Positions 45,116 to 57,000 of a stretch of 64,000 nucleotides of DNA are shown here, in pieces. A model generated the notes under the pieces. That model saw only the letters and a program-made list of their open reading frames with translations. It was not told the origin of the DNA and searched no databases. The position numbers were made by a program, and so were the translations under genes. How positions within the stretch are numbered: position 1 is the stretch's first letter; each line of letters starts with the position of its first letter. Source of the stretch: Epichloe hybrida (lineage: Eukaryota; Ascomycota; Sordariomycetes; Hypocreales; Clavicipitaceae); assembly GCA_019022495.1 (NCBI GenBank), contig JAFEKR010000001.1, positions 62,001 to 126,000 of the forward strand, given 5' to 3'.

Positions 45116-45371
45116 TGTTAGATGCACTAAGGTTCTATGTAAGTAATAAATCCTATTTAAAGTTAATAATAGTTAGTTAGATAGATAGCTAGGAAAGAGA
45201 GAGAAGAGAGGGAAAGTCTAGATGCTAGAAAAGTGGGCGAAATCCGTATGTAAGGCATAAAAGGGGGTGGCGAATTGATGCAGCCAATTGCATTGCGTGT
45301 ATTGCGCCGGACCCACAATTGGTCCGGTCTTTGGCCACGATTGAACCGATGAAGATCCGAAGGAATCAACA
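45116..45371 (-). repeat. 5' LTR of element C
   Basis: 256 bp. The outer (right) end retains CGGACCCACAATTGGTCCGG; the inner end reads ACTAAGGTTCTATGTAAG, heavily mutated and slightly shortened. Confidence 0.95.
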
Positions 45372-45460
45372 AATAGACTAGAATATATAATAATTACATG
45401 CACTTTAGTTTACCTTAAAAACCCTACGCGTAAGTCAATAGTATCCTATAAATACTAACA
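45372..45460 (+). repeat. 5' LTR of element F, right part
   Basis: 89 bp (the first five are the duplicated AATAG), ending CTAACA just before the CTAATTAGTGGTTA motif that also follows the family-1 LTRs. Confidence 0.8.
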
Positions 45461-46699
45461 CTAATTAGTGGTTATCTCTATAAATACTATAGATTAGTAA
45501 GGTTTATAGAAGAGGTATTAGTATTAAGGACTTACCTTATGAAAGAGAAAGTACTACTCTAAGATACTAAATATACTAAGGAAGAAGTATATTCTAGCTC
45601 TCCTTTTACCTTAAGTAACTATAACTAGCTCTATACTAAATCTAAGCTTATTAACTTAATTAAGGCCTAGTTAGTAACTAACCTAACCTATCTTTATTTA
45701 TTTAATTAGTATATCTATTATGTAAATAAACCCTTAGAAGTGTGTTTATTAAATAATTAAGGCCTAGTTAGTAACTAACCTAACCTATCCTTAATTATTT
45801 AATTAAACCTACTAAGGAATAAAGATAATAGCTTTACTTATAATCCTTTAGACTTCTATTAATTCTCTATTTCCCTTACCCCCCTATTTACTACTAATAT
45901 TATAGTAGAATATTAAGATTAACTAGAGAGATCTAGAGCCTAAGATATTCCCCCTAATTATAAACGTACCTTCCCCCCTAAGGATACTAGAAGAGAAGCT
46001 AATCTATAAGTTACATCTTACCTCCTTAACTATATATCCCCTAATTTATACTAATATATTATGTAATAAGCACTAGAGAATAAGAAATTATTTAATCTTA
46101 AAGTAAACACTACCCTTAAAGAACTTATAGCCTAGATTCTTATTAAGAAAGCAACTTATAAATATAAGAACCTATACCTATAAACCCTATTTACTATCTT
46201 TAGTAATAACTTTAGAGGATAAAAATAAGAAATATTCTAAGTAGTAAATTCTAAAGCTATAAAAAGTCTTTAAGACTTTCTCTTCTTTAGTAGCGTTTAC
46301 ATAGACTTATAGAGTTACTATAAGATAGTAGTCTTACTTAAAGATATTATTAACTATAATAGATTCTATAACTAAAAAGAAGAAGAAATATAGGAAGTTA
46401 CTAGGAAGTATTCCCCCTTTAAGAGGTAAATAGTGGAGAAGGACTTCTATAAAGACCTCCTTCCTATTAGTATCCCTTCTTTTAGAAATTAACTAAAGTA
46501 ACTAATTACTTTATATTATCCCTAATCCCCTTAACTACTATAATTACTCCTATTCTATTCCTAGATTCTATTACACTAATCCCTAAGCATACTAAGTGTA
46601 AGGTAAAGGTATAATAGCAGAGGCAATCCCCCTATTATAAGCCCTTAACTATAACCCTAGACCCCCCTTATTTCCCCTTCTATAATAAGGCACTATAAT
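45461..46699 (+). pseudogene. 5' internal part of element F (leader and gag remnant)
   Basis: 1,239 bp starting with CTAATTAGTGGTTATC. Plus-strand reading gives short gag-like pieces broken by many stops, with no intact domain. A 35-bp direct repeat lies at 45,658-45,692 and 45,755-45,789. The stretch ends at the D insertion (target ATAAT) and resumes at 53,318. Confidence 0.6.
45658..45789 (+). repeat. 35-bp direct repeat inside F
   Basis: Perfect copies at 45,658-45,692 and 45,755-45,789, starting AATTAAGGCCTAGTTAG, are separated by 62 bp of AT-rich sequence. Possibly a local duplication or a small insertion footprint. Confidence 0.85.
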
Positions 46700-46959
46700 T
46701 GTTGGTTGCACCAAGGTCCTGCGCAGGTAATAAATCCCGTATAATTGAAGTCGATGATAGTTAGATAGTTCGCTAGGAAAGAAAGAGGGAAAAGAGAGGG
46801 AAAGTCTAGATGCTAGGAAAGTGGGCGAAATCCGTATGTGGGGCACAAAAGGGGGTGGCGAATTAATACAGCCAATTATATCACGTGCATTACGCCAGAC
46901 CCACAATTAGTCCGGTCTTTAGCCATGATTAAACTAATGAAAATCCGAAGGAATTAACA
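46700..46959 (-). repeat. 3' LTR of element D
   Basis: 260 bp. The outer (left) end is intact (TGTTGGTTGCACCAAGGTCC) and the inner end mutated (AAACTAATGAAAATCC). Confidence 0.95.
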
Positions 46960-46995
46960 CTAGTAATCTCTCTTTTTCCTTTGTGGCTAAAGAGC

Positions 46996-49900
46996 TTAAA
47001 AACGTAATAAAAATTAGATTAAAGGAAAGTATACACTAGTAAATCCCTTAATAGGAATCCGCTGCTCTGATTGGCTATCGCGGCATTAGTTAATTAAATT
47101 AATCTATTATTCCTTGCCTAAGCTCCCATTTCCTAATATCATAGGTCTCTTTACCTATCCTTTAACACAAATTATTAATTCGTTTGAATTAATTAAAGAG
47201 AAAAGTAATAAATTTAGCGATGCTTTTGTCATCGCATCCGCTGGATTATCGTTGCCATTAATCCATCTAACTTCGTAGATCTTATGCCTCTTATATAATT
47301 AATGAAGAGCCATAATATTAATTATTAGTCTCTTCTTCTTTATGGTTCCTAGCTTTACAAAACATTTATATAACAAAAAAGAATTAGTATAGAGAATCAT
47401 AGGGATCCAAGGCATCTTTAATTAATCCGTGATCTAATAGAGAGTCATGGAAATCACGTAGGTAATATCTATGCCTTAAACCATACTATATAACTTAGAG
47501 GTAAGCGCACTATAGGTAACTCGCTTACTCTTTGTTAAACTATATGTAATAATATTGCCTTTCATAATAAAGGTATTGTTATCTTGCATTATCTTGTTGC
47601 TGATTATAATTACGTATCTAATCTATAAGCTTAGATCCTTATTATTAGCAAGCAATCCATCCACAAACACAAAGAGCTTTGCCTCTTTAAGAGCCAAAGG
47701 GATGTATTATAGTCTGCGTTATTAATTCTTAATCTGCTACTTAAGGCATTTATTAAGGTGTGTAATATCTTTAGTAAAGGGTTCTTAGTGTTAAGCTATA
47801 ATTAATAGGTTATAAGAAGCTTCCGGTTAACACATAGTTATGATGTAACTTCCTTAGGCTTGTTATTTTACGTAATCTTACTTTGGTATTAGGGATTGAG
47901 GTTTAACTTCCTTAATCTTCTAACTCTAGCCCTTCTAGGTTAAGATTAATAAATTATTAGTGTTTTAGGTTAAGATACACCTATTAAAGATAAGGGGATT
48001 CTTAGCGGTTAATTATTGCTTTTCTTTAGCTATAAAATTAGCCTTCTAGAGCTCTTTCTTTTCTTTTTAGAAGAAGTTATTGTCGCTTAGGCCTAATATA
48101 TTATTAGTTTGCATTCTAATGATGCCAAAGAAATTCTTATTATTTAAGGCTATGATTAATAAGCAGGGATCGTAGGTTAAGGTCGTTATATTAAGGTTAT
48201 CCCTGTGGTGACGGAAGTACGTTACCTACTAGTAGGTTCTAGCCTTTATAATCCTATAAAGAGGTCTAATTAATTTAATTATAGTCCCTTCTGGAAAGAG
48301 ATATGCAATTTGCTTTAGCAATCTTATAATAATTAGCCTTATTAGCACCGTGTGCAATTAAGTGTAGGCTTGTGTAATATTACGAATCTAAAGGTAAATG
48401 CCTCTTTTTCTTAATAATAGAGCGATAGCTATAATGAGTCGTTGGCTTGCTCGTTAAATCGTTAGCGATTACGTTAGGATAAATTCCTTTCCTTTATTAT
48501 TATAGCCTTATATAATAAGACAAGATTTCTTGTACAGTAAGTCTATTCCTTTGCCTTTAATCTCTCTAACTATATAAGAATCAAAGATTCTATAACCTCT
48601 ATACTTCGCTAGGTTAAACTTAACGAATTTAAACATATCACAAGCTTATAAAGCGTTAATCTTAGCTTAATTAGACTGCTTAAAGGGTTTTCCTAGGGTT
48701 ATAATCCTTCTTTCTTAGCGAAGCTAAAGGGTAAGGTTTTAATTAGCCTTTTCCTTTGCTATAAGGAATACTATGCTTAGTATCCCTCTAGTTATAATCT
48801 CTTAAATAAAGGCCTCCTCTTAATCTTTATTTATAAGTACATAAAGCTAAACTAGGCTAACGTCCTTCTTAGGGCTATAAGGTCTTCTTTTCCTTACTTT
48901 TATTCCTTTAGGGCATAGTAATAAGTCTTTAACTTAATAGCTTCCCCTTAGGGCTGTTTAGGCTTTATAAGCCTCTTTATCAGACTCTCCTACACTTATA
49001 AATTAAACTATAAGGGCCTTTCTTAGTCTCCCTTATCTTCTCTTAGCTAGTGCCTACGGCTCTTTGCCTTCTTCTATTAGAGAATCTCTTTTAGCGGTAG
49101 TAGTTAGTTATATAGTTACTTCTTCCTTTGCATTACTAGGCTTTATCTCCTACTACTCTAGTGTATTATAGGGCTTTATCTCCTACTACTCTAGTCCCTT
49201 TGTAATACATAGGTTTTTATAATAAGGCTTTACTACTATAAAGTAAAACTTCACTAGGCTATAGGGTATATTAATAGTATAGGTCTCTCTATTAGTAGTA
49301 AGTAGCTTATATAAGCTATACTAGCTACCTTTCTCTCTCTATATATATATATATTAGCTTGCAAAGGCAGCTAATATATAGGCGCTATATTAGGGCTATT
49401 CTAGGCTTTAAGGGCATTGCGGACTTGCTATGAAGCTAGATAGCGGCGGACTTTATTAGTGGCTTTATAAATTACTTTAGTATATTAAATAACAGAGACA
49501 CTTAGTAGTAACTTATCTATTATTCACGGGTAGCCTCTAAAGACTAGCAGGGTTAGGACAATACCATTTAGGCCTGCAGAATCATTAATCACTTTAATAG
49601 CTATTTAAAGGCATTACTCTAGCATAAGTTCCGTCCTAATTAAGTCTGTGATAATGTCATAAGCTTGGCATAGAGGTCTGTGATATCTCTTAACCTTTCT
49701 AATGCTATTATAGGCTTTAATTAGCATCTTATTAGTCTTAATTAATATTAGTTAAGTATAGTGCTTAAACTTAGCGAAAGCAAAGTTATTACTAGCGTTA
49801 TGTATAATCTATTCCAGAGGTCTGAGATAAGTGTTAATCTAACATTCGCGGATTACGTCCTAGATATCTCAAGCCTTCTGCTTCTTTAGATTAAGGAATT

Positions 49901-52400
49901 AGGCTACTTAGAACAAGGTTACTAAATCAATAATATAAAGCACTAGTTGGCTATCGATTTGCACGATATTAACGATAATCTCGTAGTTAAATTCGTGATT
50001 GTCTTTGATTATAAACTTAAATTAACCAGGGGCCTTTCTATATATCTAGTAATAGTAGCAGACTTTAGTTAATTCCTTAATTACCTAGCGTTTAACTTTA
50101 TAGCTAGCTCTATAAAGGATCTTTACGAGTTATTATACAGAAGGGTAACTAAGTTAACAATGTAATTAACGGATATCTCCTTCTAAAAGGTAGAAGGTAA
50201 CTATTTCCTTTGCTTCTAGTAACCACTAAGGATATCCCTATTATCGCACAATAGGTATAGTTTTACTACCTTAGATAAGTACGTTAGCAAGGTTATTAAT
50301 CTTAACTTGCATTTTATCTATATTAGTAATCAATAAGAGAAAGGGGGTAGCTATGTTAAGAACATAGAATTTAAGCTCTCTAAGTTCTATAGGCATATAA
50401 AGAATTTCTCTTGTAACTACTAATCTAGCGCTAAATATAATAATTTAGGGTTTATAGGGGGTTACCTTTAATAAAGGTATTAATTTTAATAAAGCCTTTA
50501 CTTATGCCTCTCCTATAGTTAACTTTCCTATGGTACTAGTATTAGGCATAATCCCTCTAAAGACCTCTTTAGAATAGCGTTCTTTAGAGATATAGTAAAT
50601 TAAGCCTTTATCACACTCTTATAGCTTATAGAGCTCCTGCCTAAGAAATACGTGTTAGAAGGCTTAATTATTTAGGGTCGCAAGAACATTAATATTAGTA
50701 GCGTTATAGTTAGTTTATAATCCAGAGTAGAAGAATTATGTAATACTTAGGTGTGCTATTAATAGTAGCTCCTCTATATTGTTATTATTATCTTTAGCTT
50801 CTGTGTAAGCTAAAAGATATAATTCCTAATTTTAACCTAAGCTTTTATTAGGCTTATTATTATCCTGCCCTTTATAGGAGGTAAGGAATACCTAGAATCT
50901 CTTCTTTAAAGGGGGTGTATAATATGTTTTACTAGCCTACTAGTAGTCCTTTTCCTTTTAATATTCTTTAGCGAAGTAATTAGAGGACTAGTAGTTACTC
51001 TTACTACACATAAAGTAGCGCTTAGTGCTTAGCCTAGGGCTTTATTTGTAATAACTTCCTCCGCCGTAGGGGGATAATCACTATCTATACTAATAATTAG
51101 TAAATGTAGCCTCTAGAGGGTCTCCTTATTAGTACTAAAGGTATTAGGAGGGCCTCTTATTTAATTCCGTGATAGTAATTACCTTGCGGAGGTCTCTAGT
51201 AAGACTTTTAAAGCCTATGAAGTGTATGTATTTCACTATCTAATATTCGGGTATACTAGCTATAGTATTTAAGGCTTACTTATAAAGTTTAGTATTTACT
51301 ATCTTAGTAGGGTATAGGCCTCTATGGATCTTCTTAAGGGTTAATAATATAATCTTAAGGCACTTAAGCTTGCTTTTATTAGGGTTTTTCTTAATTATAC
51401 TCTTTAGTGTTATATTACTTTACTTATAGTAATAGAATTACTAGTTGCTTTCTATCTTAAAGTGCTAATAGATATAAGTAATTATCTCTTTATAGGAATA
51501 GTTATTCCTAAAGAGGTAATTAAGGTAGTATTACTTAGCATTACCTATTAATATAATAGGGAAAGCCTTCTAATAATATGTTTAAGGAAGGTTAATTCTA
51601 TTACACTTGTTTTTAAAGAGCATAATCTTTAGCGTTAAGAAGTTATATAGCTTCCTACTATAGTGGTTGCTATTCTTATATATCTTTGTAAGCTCTAAGA
51701 TTTTCTTTGTAATTTAATCTTCGGAGGGGAATTACTATATAGGCATAATTTGTTATGAATAATAGTCTACTAGTTGTTCTTAATAATAATTATCCGGATA
51801 GAGCTATTAATATAATAGGGATTATTACGGGGGTTCTTATGAGGGTTTAAGTAATCTCTAGGGTTAGGGAAGGTTAATTTCTAGGGTAGGTTATTAGGGC
51901 TGTTAATGTTAAGGTTCTAGGGGTTCGGAAGATTGTGGTCTTTCTTATGATCTTTCCTATAACTAAAGGGGCATTAAGGTTTAATAAAGCACTTCCTTAA
52001 GTAATACTAGGATTAAATATCCTAGGCCTTGCCTAACAAGAACGCTATAATCTTGTAGAGAATTACGTAATTCTCTCATAATATCCTTAGATGCCCTTTT
52101 AAAGGTGTCTTTAGACTAGCCCTTAAAGTCTTCTTAAAATAATTCCTATAGGTTATTATCTCTCTAACCTTAATACTCACTAAGGTTAATAAATCTTATA
52201 ATCTAGTTATTAAGCTTAAGCTATGTAGTAGTCTCTAGATCTAGCTTAACAAATTCTTTCTAATTACTAGAGAAGTCATAAGTAAGCTATTAAAGGCGTA
52301 AGGGTAACTTATGCTCTTAGGGTCTTTTAGGGGTAATAGTTAGAGCCTTGCTATTACTAGCAGCCTTTGCTCTTATGGAAGGTCTAGATTCCTCTGCTAT
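46996..52400 (-). pseudogene. Degenerate Copia gag-pol of element D
   Basis: Minus-strand polyprotein remnant collinear with the other family-1 copies, with stops throughout. It additionally lacks about 150 bp at its 5' end, where sister copies have a segment between an ATCTTTAACTAT stretch and an AGCAGCAA-rich stretch. The 5' limit is approximate. Confidence 0.7.
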
Positions 52401-53030
52401 CTTTAACTATTAAAGGAAAAAGCAGCAACAGAAGTAAATCAATAGGGATAAAGAAAGCGGTAGAAGTGCTAAAAGTAAGCAAAAGCAACAAGAAAAATAA
52501 TAATGAATTAATAGGAATTACCCTTCCTATTTTTCGTAAAAAGGAGGGAAGGAGGTAATCTCTCTCTCTTGCTAACAAGCACAGGGCGAATAGCACTAAG
52601 AGTAAAGGGGGCAAAAACAAGCTGTAGATGCTTATGTAAACAGATTAAAGGTCTGTTAGATAAAGGGAATATTTATAAAGAAGTTATAGATGTGTTAGCT
52701 AGCTTAGCTAAGGTTATTTAACGTTAGGTTTGAAATAAATGCCTTGCGGTAATAGATTTAGTTAGTTGGTTAGTTTTCTTGTGATAGATGATAAAATCAA
52801 CAATTAACAACAATATCCCAGATAGATATAATGAAGTTATATCCCTAAGCCTAAGGGTTAATAGATTAATTCCTTAGAAGCCTAATAAGCCTATAACTAG
52901 GATTCTAGTCTCTTCCTTTAGCATACTTATATAGTTATGCCTCTTTACTATAATAACCGTTATAGTATAACAAGGGGTAGTAGCAGTAGCATCTGTAGAA
53001 ATGTCTCTTCTTGTAATACCTAGCTTATCT

Positions 53031-53050
53031 GTGGTTATGAAGTTAACCAC
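53031..53050 (-). other. Leader hairpin next to the family-1 5' LTR
   Basis: GTGGTTA and TAACCAC arms (7 bp, perfect) flank a 6-base loop, 7 bases inside element D's 5' LTR. The same hairpin is visible, more or less mutated, in A, C and E. It overlaps the place where the primer-binding site should be. Confidence 0.55.
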
Positions 53051-53057
53051 TAATTAG

Positions 53058-53317
53058 TGTTAGTTGCACTAAGGTCCTGCGCAGGTAATAAATCCTATAT
53101 AATTGAAGTTAATAATAGTTAAATAGTTTGCTAGGAAAGAAAGAGGGAAAAGAGAGGGAAAGTCTAGATGCTAGGAAAGTGGGCAAAATCCGTATATAGG
53201 GCATAAAAGGGGGTGGCGAATTAATGCAGCCAATCATATCGCGTGCATTGCGCCGGACCCACAATTAGTCCGGTCTTTGGCCACGATTGAACCGATGAAG
53301 ATCCGAAGGAATTAACA
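53058..53317 (-). repeat. 5' LTR of element D
   Basis: 260 bp. The outer (right) end retains ATTGAACCGATGAAGATCCG; the inner (left) end shows several C-to-T changes. Seven bases inside lies the hairpin at 53,031-53,050. Confidence 0.95.
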
Positions 53318-53797
53318 ATAATCCCTCTCTATAATCTAGGACTATAGTACCTCTTCTATAAGATTTAATTATTCTTATTCCCCCTTAGGAGATAGGCTAA
53401 CCCTTATTAAAGTAACTACTTAATCTTAATAAATTCTATAGTAATAAGAGTATTAAGTATAGCGCTAGGGAGTATAATATTCTTAATATTAAGCTCTTAA
53501 CCTATTAAAGGAAGTATAAAATACTAGGAATTATATAAGAATAGTTAGGCTATGGTTTTAAGTTTATACTAAAAGGAAGACCTTTATAGTACTTCTTAGA
53601 GGACCTTTTAGGCTAAGGAAACCCCTAAGATCTCCTAACTCTTATCCGTAGGATTAGGTAGAAGTTTAAGATAAATAATATGTATTAAAAAAACCATCTA
53701 TTATAGGGAAGATTACAACTGCTTATAATTATCTAAGAGAACCCTAGTAAATTAAAGATTAAGTGCTTTGAAGACCTTATAATAAAGCTTTTAAATC
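53318..53797 (+). pseudogene. Middle internal part of element F (gag remnant)
   Basis: 480 bp between the D and E insertions. Plus-strand translation gives stop-broken fragments with no intact motif. Continuity with 46,699 on the left and 60,568 on the right is inferred from the target duplications ATAAT and AAATC. Confidence 0.55.
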
Positions 53798-54058
53798 TGT
53801 TGGATGCACCAAGGTCCTGCGCAGGTAATAAATCCCGTATAAATTGAAGTCAATGATAGTTAGTTAGATAGATAGCTAGGAAAGAGGGAGAAGAGAGGGA
53901 AAGTCTAGATGCTAGAAAAGTGGGCGAAATCCGTATATAGGGCACAAAAGGGGGTGGCGAATTAATACAGCCAATCGCATCGCGTGCATCGCGCCAGACC
54001 TATAATTAGTCTAGTCTTTAGCCACGATTAAACCAATGAAGATCTGAAGGAATTAACA
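53798..54058 (-). repeat. 3' LTR of element E
   Basis: 261 bp. The outer (left) end is intact (TGTTGGATGCACCAAGGTCC), and the inner end is mutated (AAACCAATGAAGATCTGAAG). Confidence 0.95.
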
Positions 54059-54094
54059 CTAGCAATCTCTCTTTTTCCTTCGTGGCTAAAGAGC

Positions 54095-57000
54095 TTAAAA
54101 ACGTAATAAAAATCAGATTAAAGGAAAGTGTACACTAGTGGATCCCTTAATAGGAATCCGCTGCTCTAATTAGCCATCGTGGCATTGGTTAATTAAATTA
54201 ATCTATTATTCCTTGCCTAAGCTCCTGTTTCCTAATATCATAGGTCTCTTTACCTATCCTTTAACATGAATTGTTAATTCGTTTAAATTAATCAAAGAGG
54301 AAAGTGATAAATTCGGCGATGATTTGGTTATTATGTCTGCCGGATTATTATTACCGTTAATCTACCTAACTTCGTAGATCTTATGCCTTTTGTATGATTA
54401 ACGAAGAGCTATGATATTAATTATTAGTCTCTTCTCCTTTGTGGTTCCTAGCTTCATAAGATATTTATATAATAAAAAAGAGTTAGTACAGAGAATCATA
54501 GGAATCTAAGGTATCTTTAATTAATCTATAATCTAATGTAGAGTCGTGGAAATCGCGTAGGGAATATCTACGCCTTGAACCATGCTATATAACTTAGAGG
54601 TAAGCGCGCTATAAGTAACTCTCTTGCTCTTTGTTAAGCTATACGTAATAATGTTGCCTTTTATAATGAAGGTATTGTCGTCTTGCATTATCTCATTGCC
54701 AATCATAATTACGTATCCGATCTATAAGCTTAAATCCTTGTTATTAGCAAGCAATCTATCTACGAACATAAAGAGCTTTGCCTCTTTAAGAACCAAAGGA
54801 ATATATTACAGTCTACGCTATTAGTTCTTAATCTGCTATTTAAGGCGTTTGTTAAGACGTGCGATATCTTCTATAGAGGGCTCTTAGTGTTAAGCTGCAA
54901 TTAAAAGGTTGTATAAAGCCTCTAGTTAACACACAGTTATGATGTAGCTTCCTTACGCTTGTTGCTCTATGTAATCTTGCTTTACCGTTAAGGATTAAGG
55001 ATTAACTTCCTTAATCTTCTAACTCTAACCTTTCTAGGTTAAGATTAGCGAATTATCAGTATTCTAGGTTAAGATATAGCTATTGAAGATAAGGGGGTTC
55101 TTAGCGGTTAATTATTGCTTTTCTTTAGCTATGAAATTAGCCTTCTAGAGCTCTTTCTCTTCTTTTCGGAAGAAGTTATTATTACTTAGGCCTAATGTAT
55201 TATTAGTTTGCATTCTAATGATACTAAAGAGGTTCTTATTATTTGGAGCTATAATTAATAAGCAGGGATTGTAGGTTAAAGTTATTATATTAAGGTTATC
55301 CCTGTGGTAATAGAAGTACGTTACCTACTAGTGGGTTCTAGCCTTTGTAATCCCGTAAAGAGGTCTAATTAATTTGATTACAGTCCCTTCTAGAAAGAGA
55401 TATGTAATTTACTTTAGTAGTCTTATAATAATTAGCCTTGTTAGCATTATGTGTAATTAAGTGTAGGCTTGCGTAATATTGCAAATCTAAAGGTAAATGC
55501 CTCTTTTTCTTAATAATGGAGCAATAGCTACGATAAGTCATTAGCTTGCTTGTTAAATCGTTGGTGATTACGTTAGGATAAATTCCTTTCCTTTATTATT
55601 ATAGCCTTGTATAACGAGACAAGATTTCTTGTACGGCAAGTCCGTTCCTTTACCTTTAATCTCTCTAACCATACAAGAATCGAAGATTCTATGACCTCCG
55701 TGCTTCGCTAGGTTAAACTTAACGAATTTAAACATATTACAAGCTTATAAAGCGTTAATCTTAGCTTAATTAGACTACTTAAAGGGTTTTCCTAGGGTTA
55801 TAATCCTTCCTTCTTAGCGAAGCTAAAGGGCGAGGTTTTAATTAGCCTCCTCCTTCACTATAAGGAATGCTATACTTAGCATCCCTCTAGTTATAACCTC
55901 TTAGATAAAGGCCTTCTCTTAATCTTTATTTATAAGTATATAAAGCTAAACTAGGCTAATATCTTTCTTAGGGCTATAAGGTTTTCTTTTCCTTACTTTT
56001 GTTCCTTTAGGGCATAGCAATAAGTCTTTAACTTAATAGCTTCCCCTTAGGGCCTTTTAGGCTTTATAAGCCTCTTTATTAGACTCTCCTATACTTATAA
56101 ATTATACTATAAGGGCTTTTCTTAGTCTCCCTTACTTTCTCTTAGCTAGTGTTTATAGCTCTTTACTATCTTCTATTAGAGAATCTCTTTTATTAGTAGT
56201 AGTTAGTTATATAGTTACTTCTTCCTTTATATTACTAGGCTTTATCTCCTACTACTCTAGTATATTATAGGGCTTTATCTCCTACTACTCTAGTCCCTCT
56301 ATAATATATAGGTCTTTATAATAAGGCTTTACTACTATAAAGCAGAACTTTACTAGGCTATAGGGTATGTTAATAGTATAGGTCTCTCTATTAGTAGTAA
56401 GTAGCTTATAAGGGCTATACTAGCTACCCTTCTCTCTCTATATGTGTATATTAGCCTATAGGGGTAGCTAATATATAAGCGCTGTGTTAGGGCTATTCTA
56501 GGCTTTAAGGGCATCACGGACTTACTATAAAGCTAGATAGTAGTGGACTTTATTAGTAGCTTTACGAATTACTTTAGCATATTAAATAATAGAGATGCTT
56601 AGTAGTAACTTATCTATTATTTATAGGTAGCCTCTAAAGACTAGTATAGTTAGGATAATACTATTTAGGCCTATAGAGTTATTAATAGCCTTAATAGCTA
56701 TTTAGAGGCATTACTCTAGCGCGAGCTCTGTTCTAATTAAGTCTATGATAATATTATAGGCTTAGCATAGAGGTCTGTGGTATCTCTTAACCTTTCTAAT
56801 GCTATTATAGGCTTTAATTAGCATCTTACTAGTTTTAATTAACATTAATCAAGCATAATACCTAAATTCAGCGGAAGCGAAGTTATTGCTAGTATTATAG
56901 ATGATCTAATCTAGAGGTCTAAGATAAGTATTAATCTAATATTCGCGGATTACATCCTAGATATCTTAAGCCTTCTGCTTCTTTGGATTAAGGAACTAGG

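Larger units (their letters stand above)
38610..45371 (-). mobile_element. Copia-type LTR retrotransposon C (family 1), inserted in the 5' LTR of F
   Basis: Complete 6,762-bp minus-strand element with 5' LTR 45371-45116 and 3' LTR 38870-38610. The target duplication AATAG lies at 38605-38609 and 45372-45376. Internal landmarks on the minus strand: gag zinc knuckle near 42,901-42,925 (retains FICSKS), protease near 42,441-42,460 (D-T-G reads N-T-S), reverse transcriptase KLIRPLYGI-like stretch at about 40,150-40,200, and RNase H at about 39.1-39.8 kb. Frames are broken throughout. Confidence 0.95.
46700..53317 (-). mobile_element. Copia-type LTR retrotransposon D (family 1), inserted in F
   Basis: Complete 6,618-bp minus-strand element with 5' LTR 53317-53058 and 3' LTR 46959-46700. 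The target duplication ATAAT lies at 46695-46699 and 53318-53322. It is about 150 bp shorter than A, C and E because of a deletion near 52,410-52,430 at the gag start. Landmarks: zinc knuckle near 50,991-51,020, protease near 50,531-50,550, reverse transcriptase near 48,240-48,290, RNase H around 47.2-47.8 kb. Confidence 0.95.
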
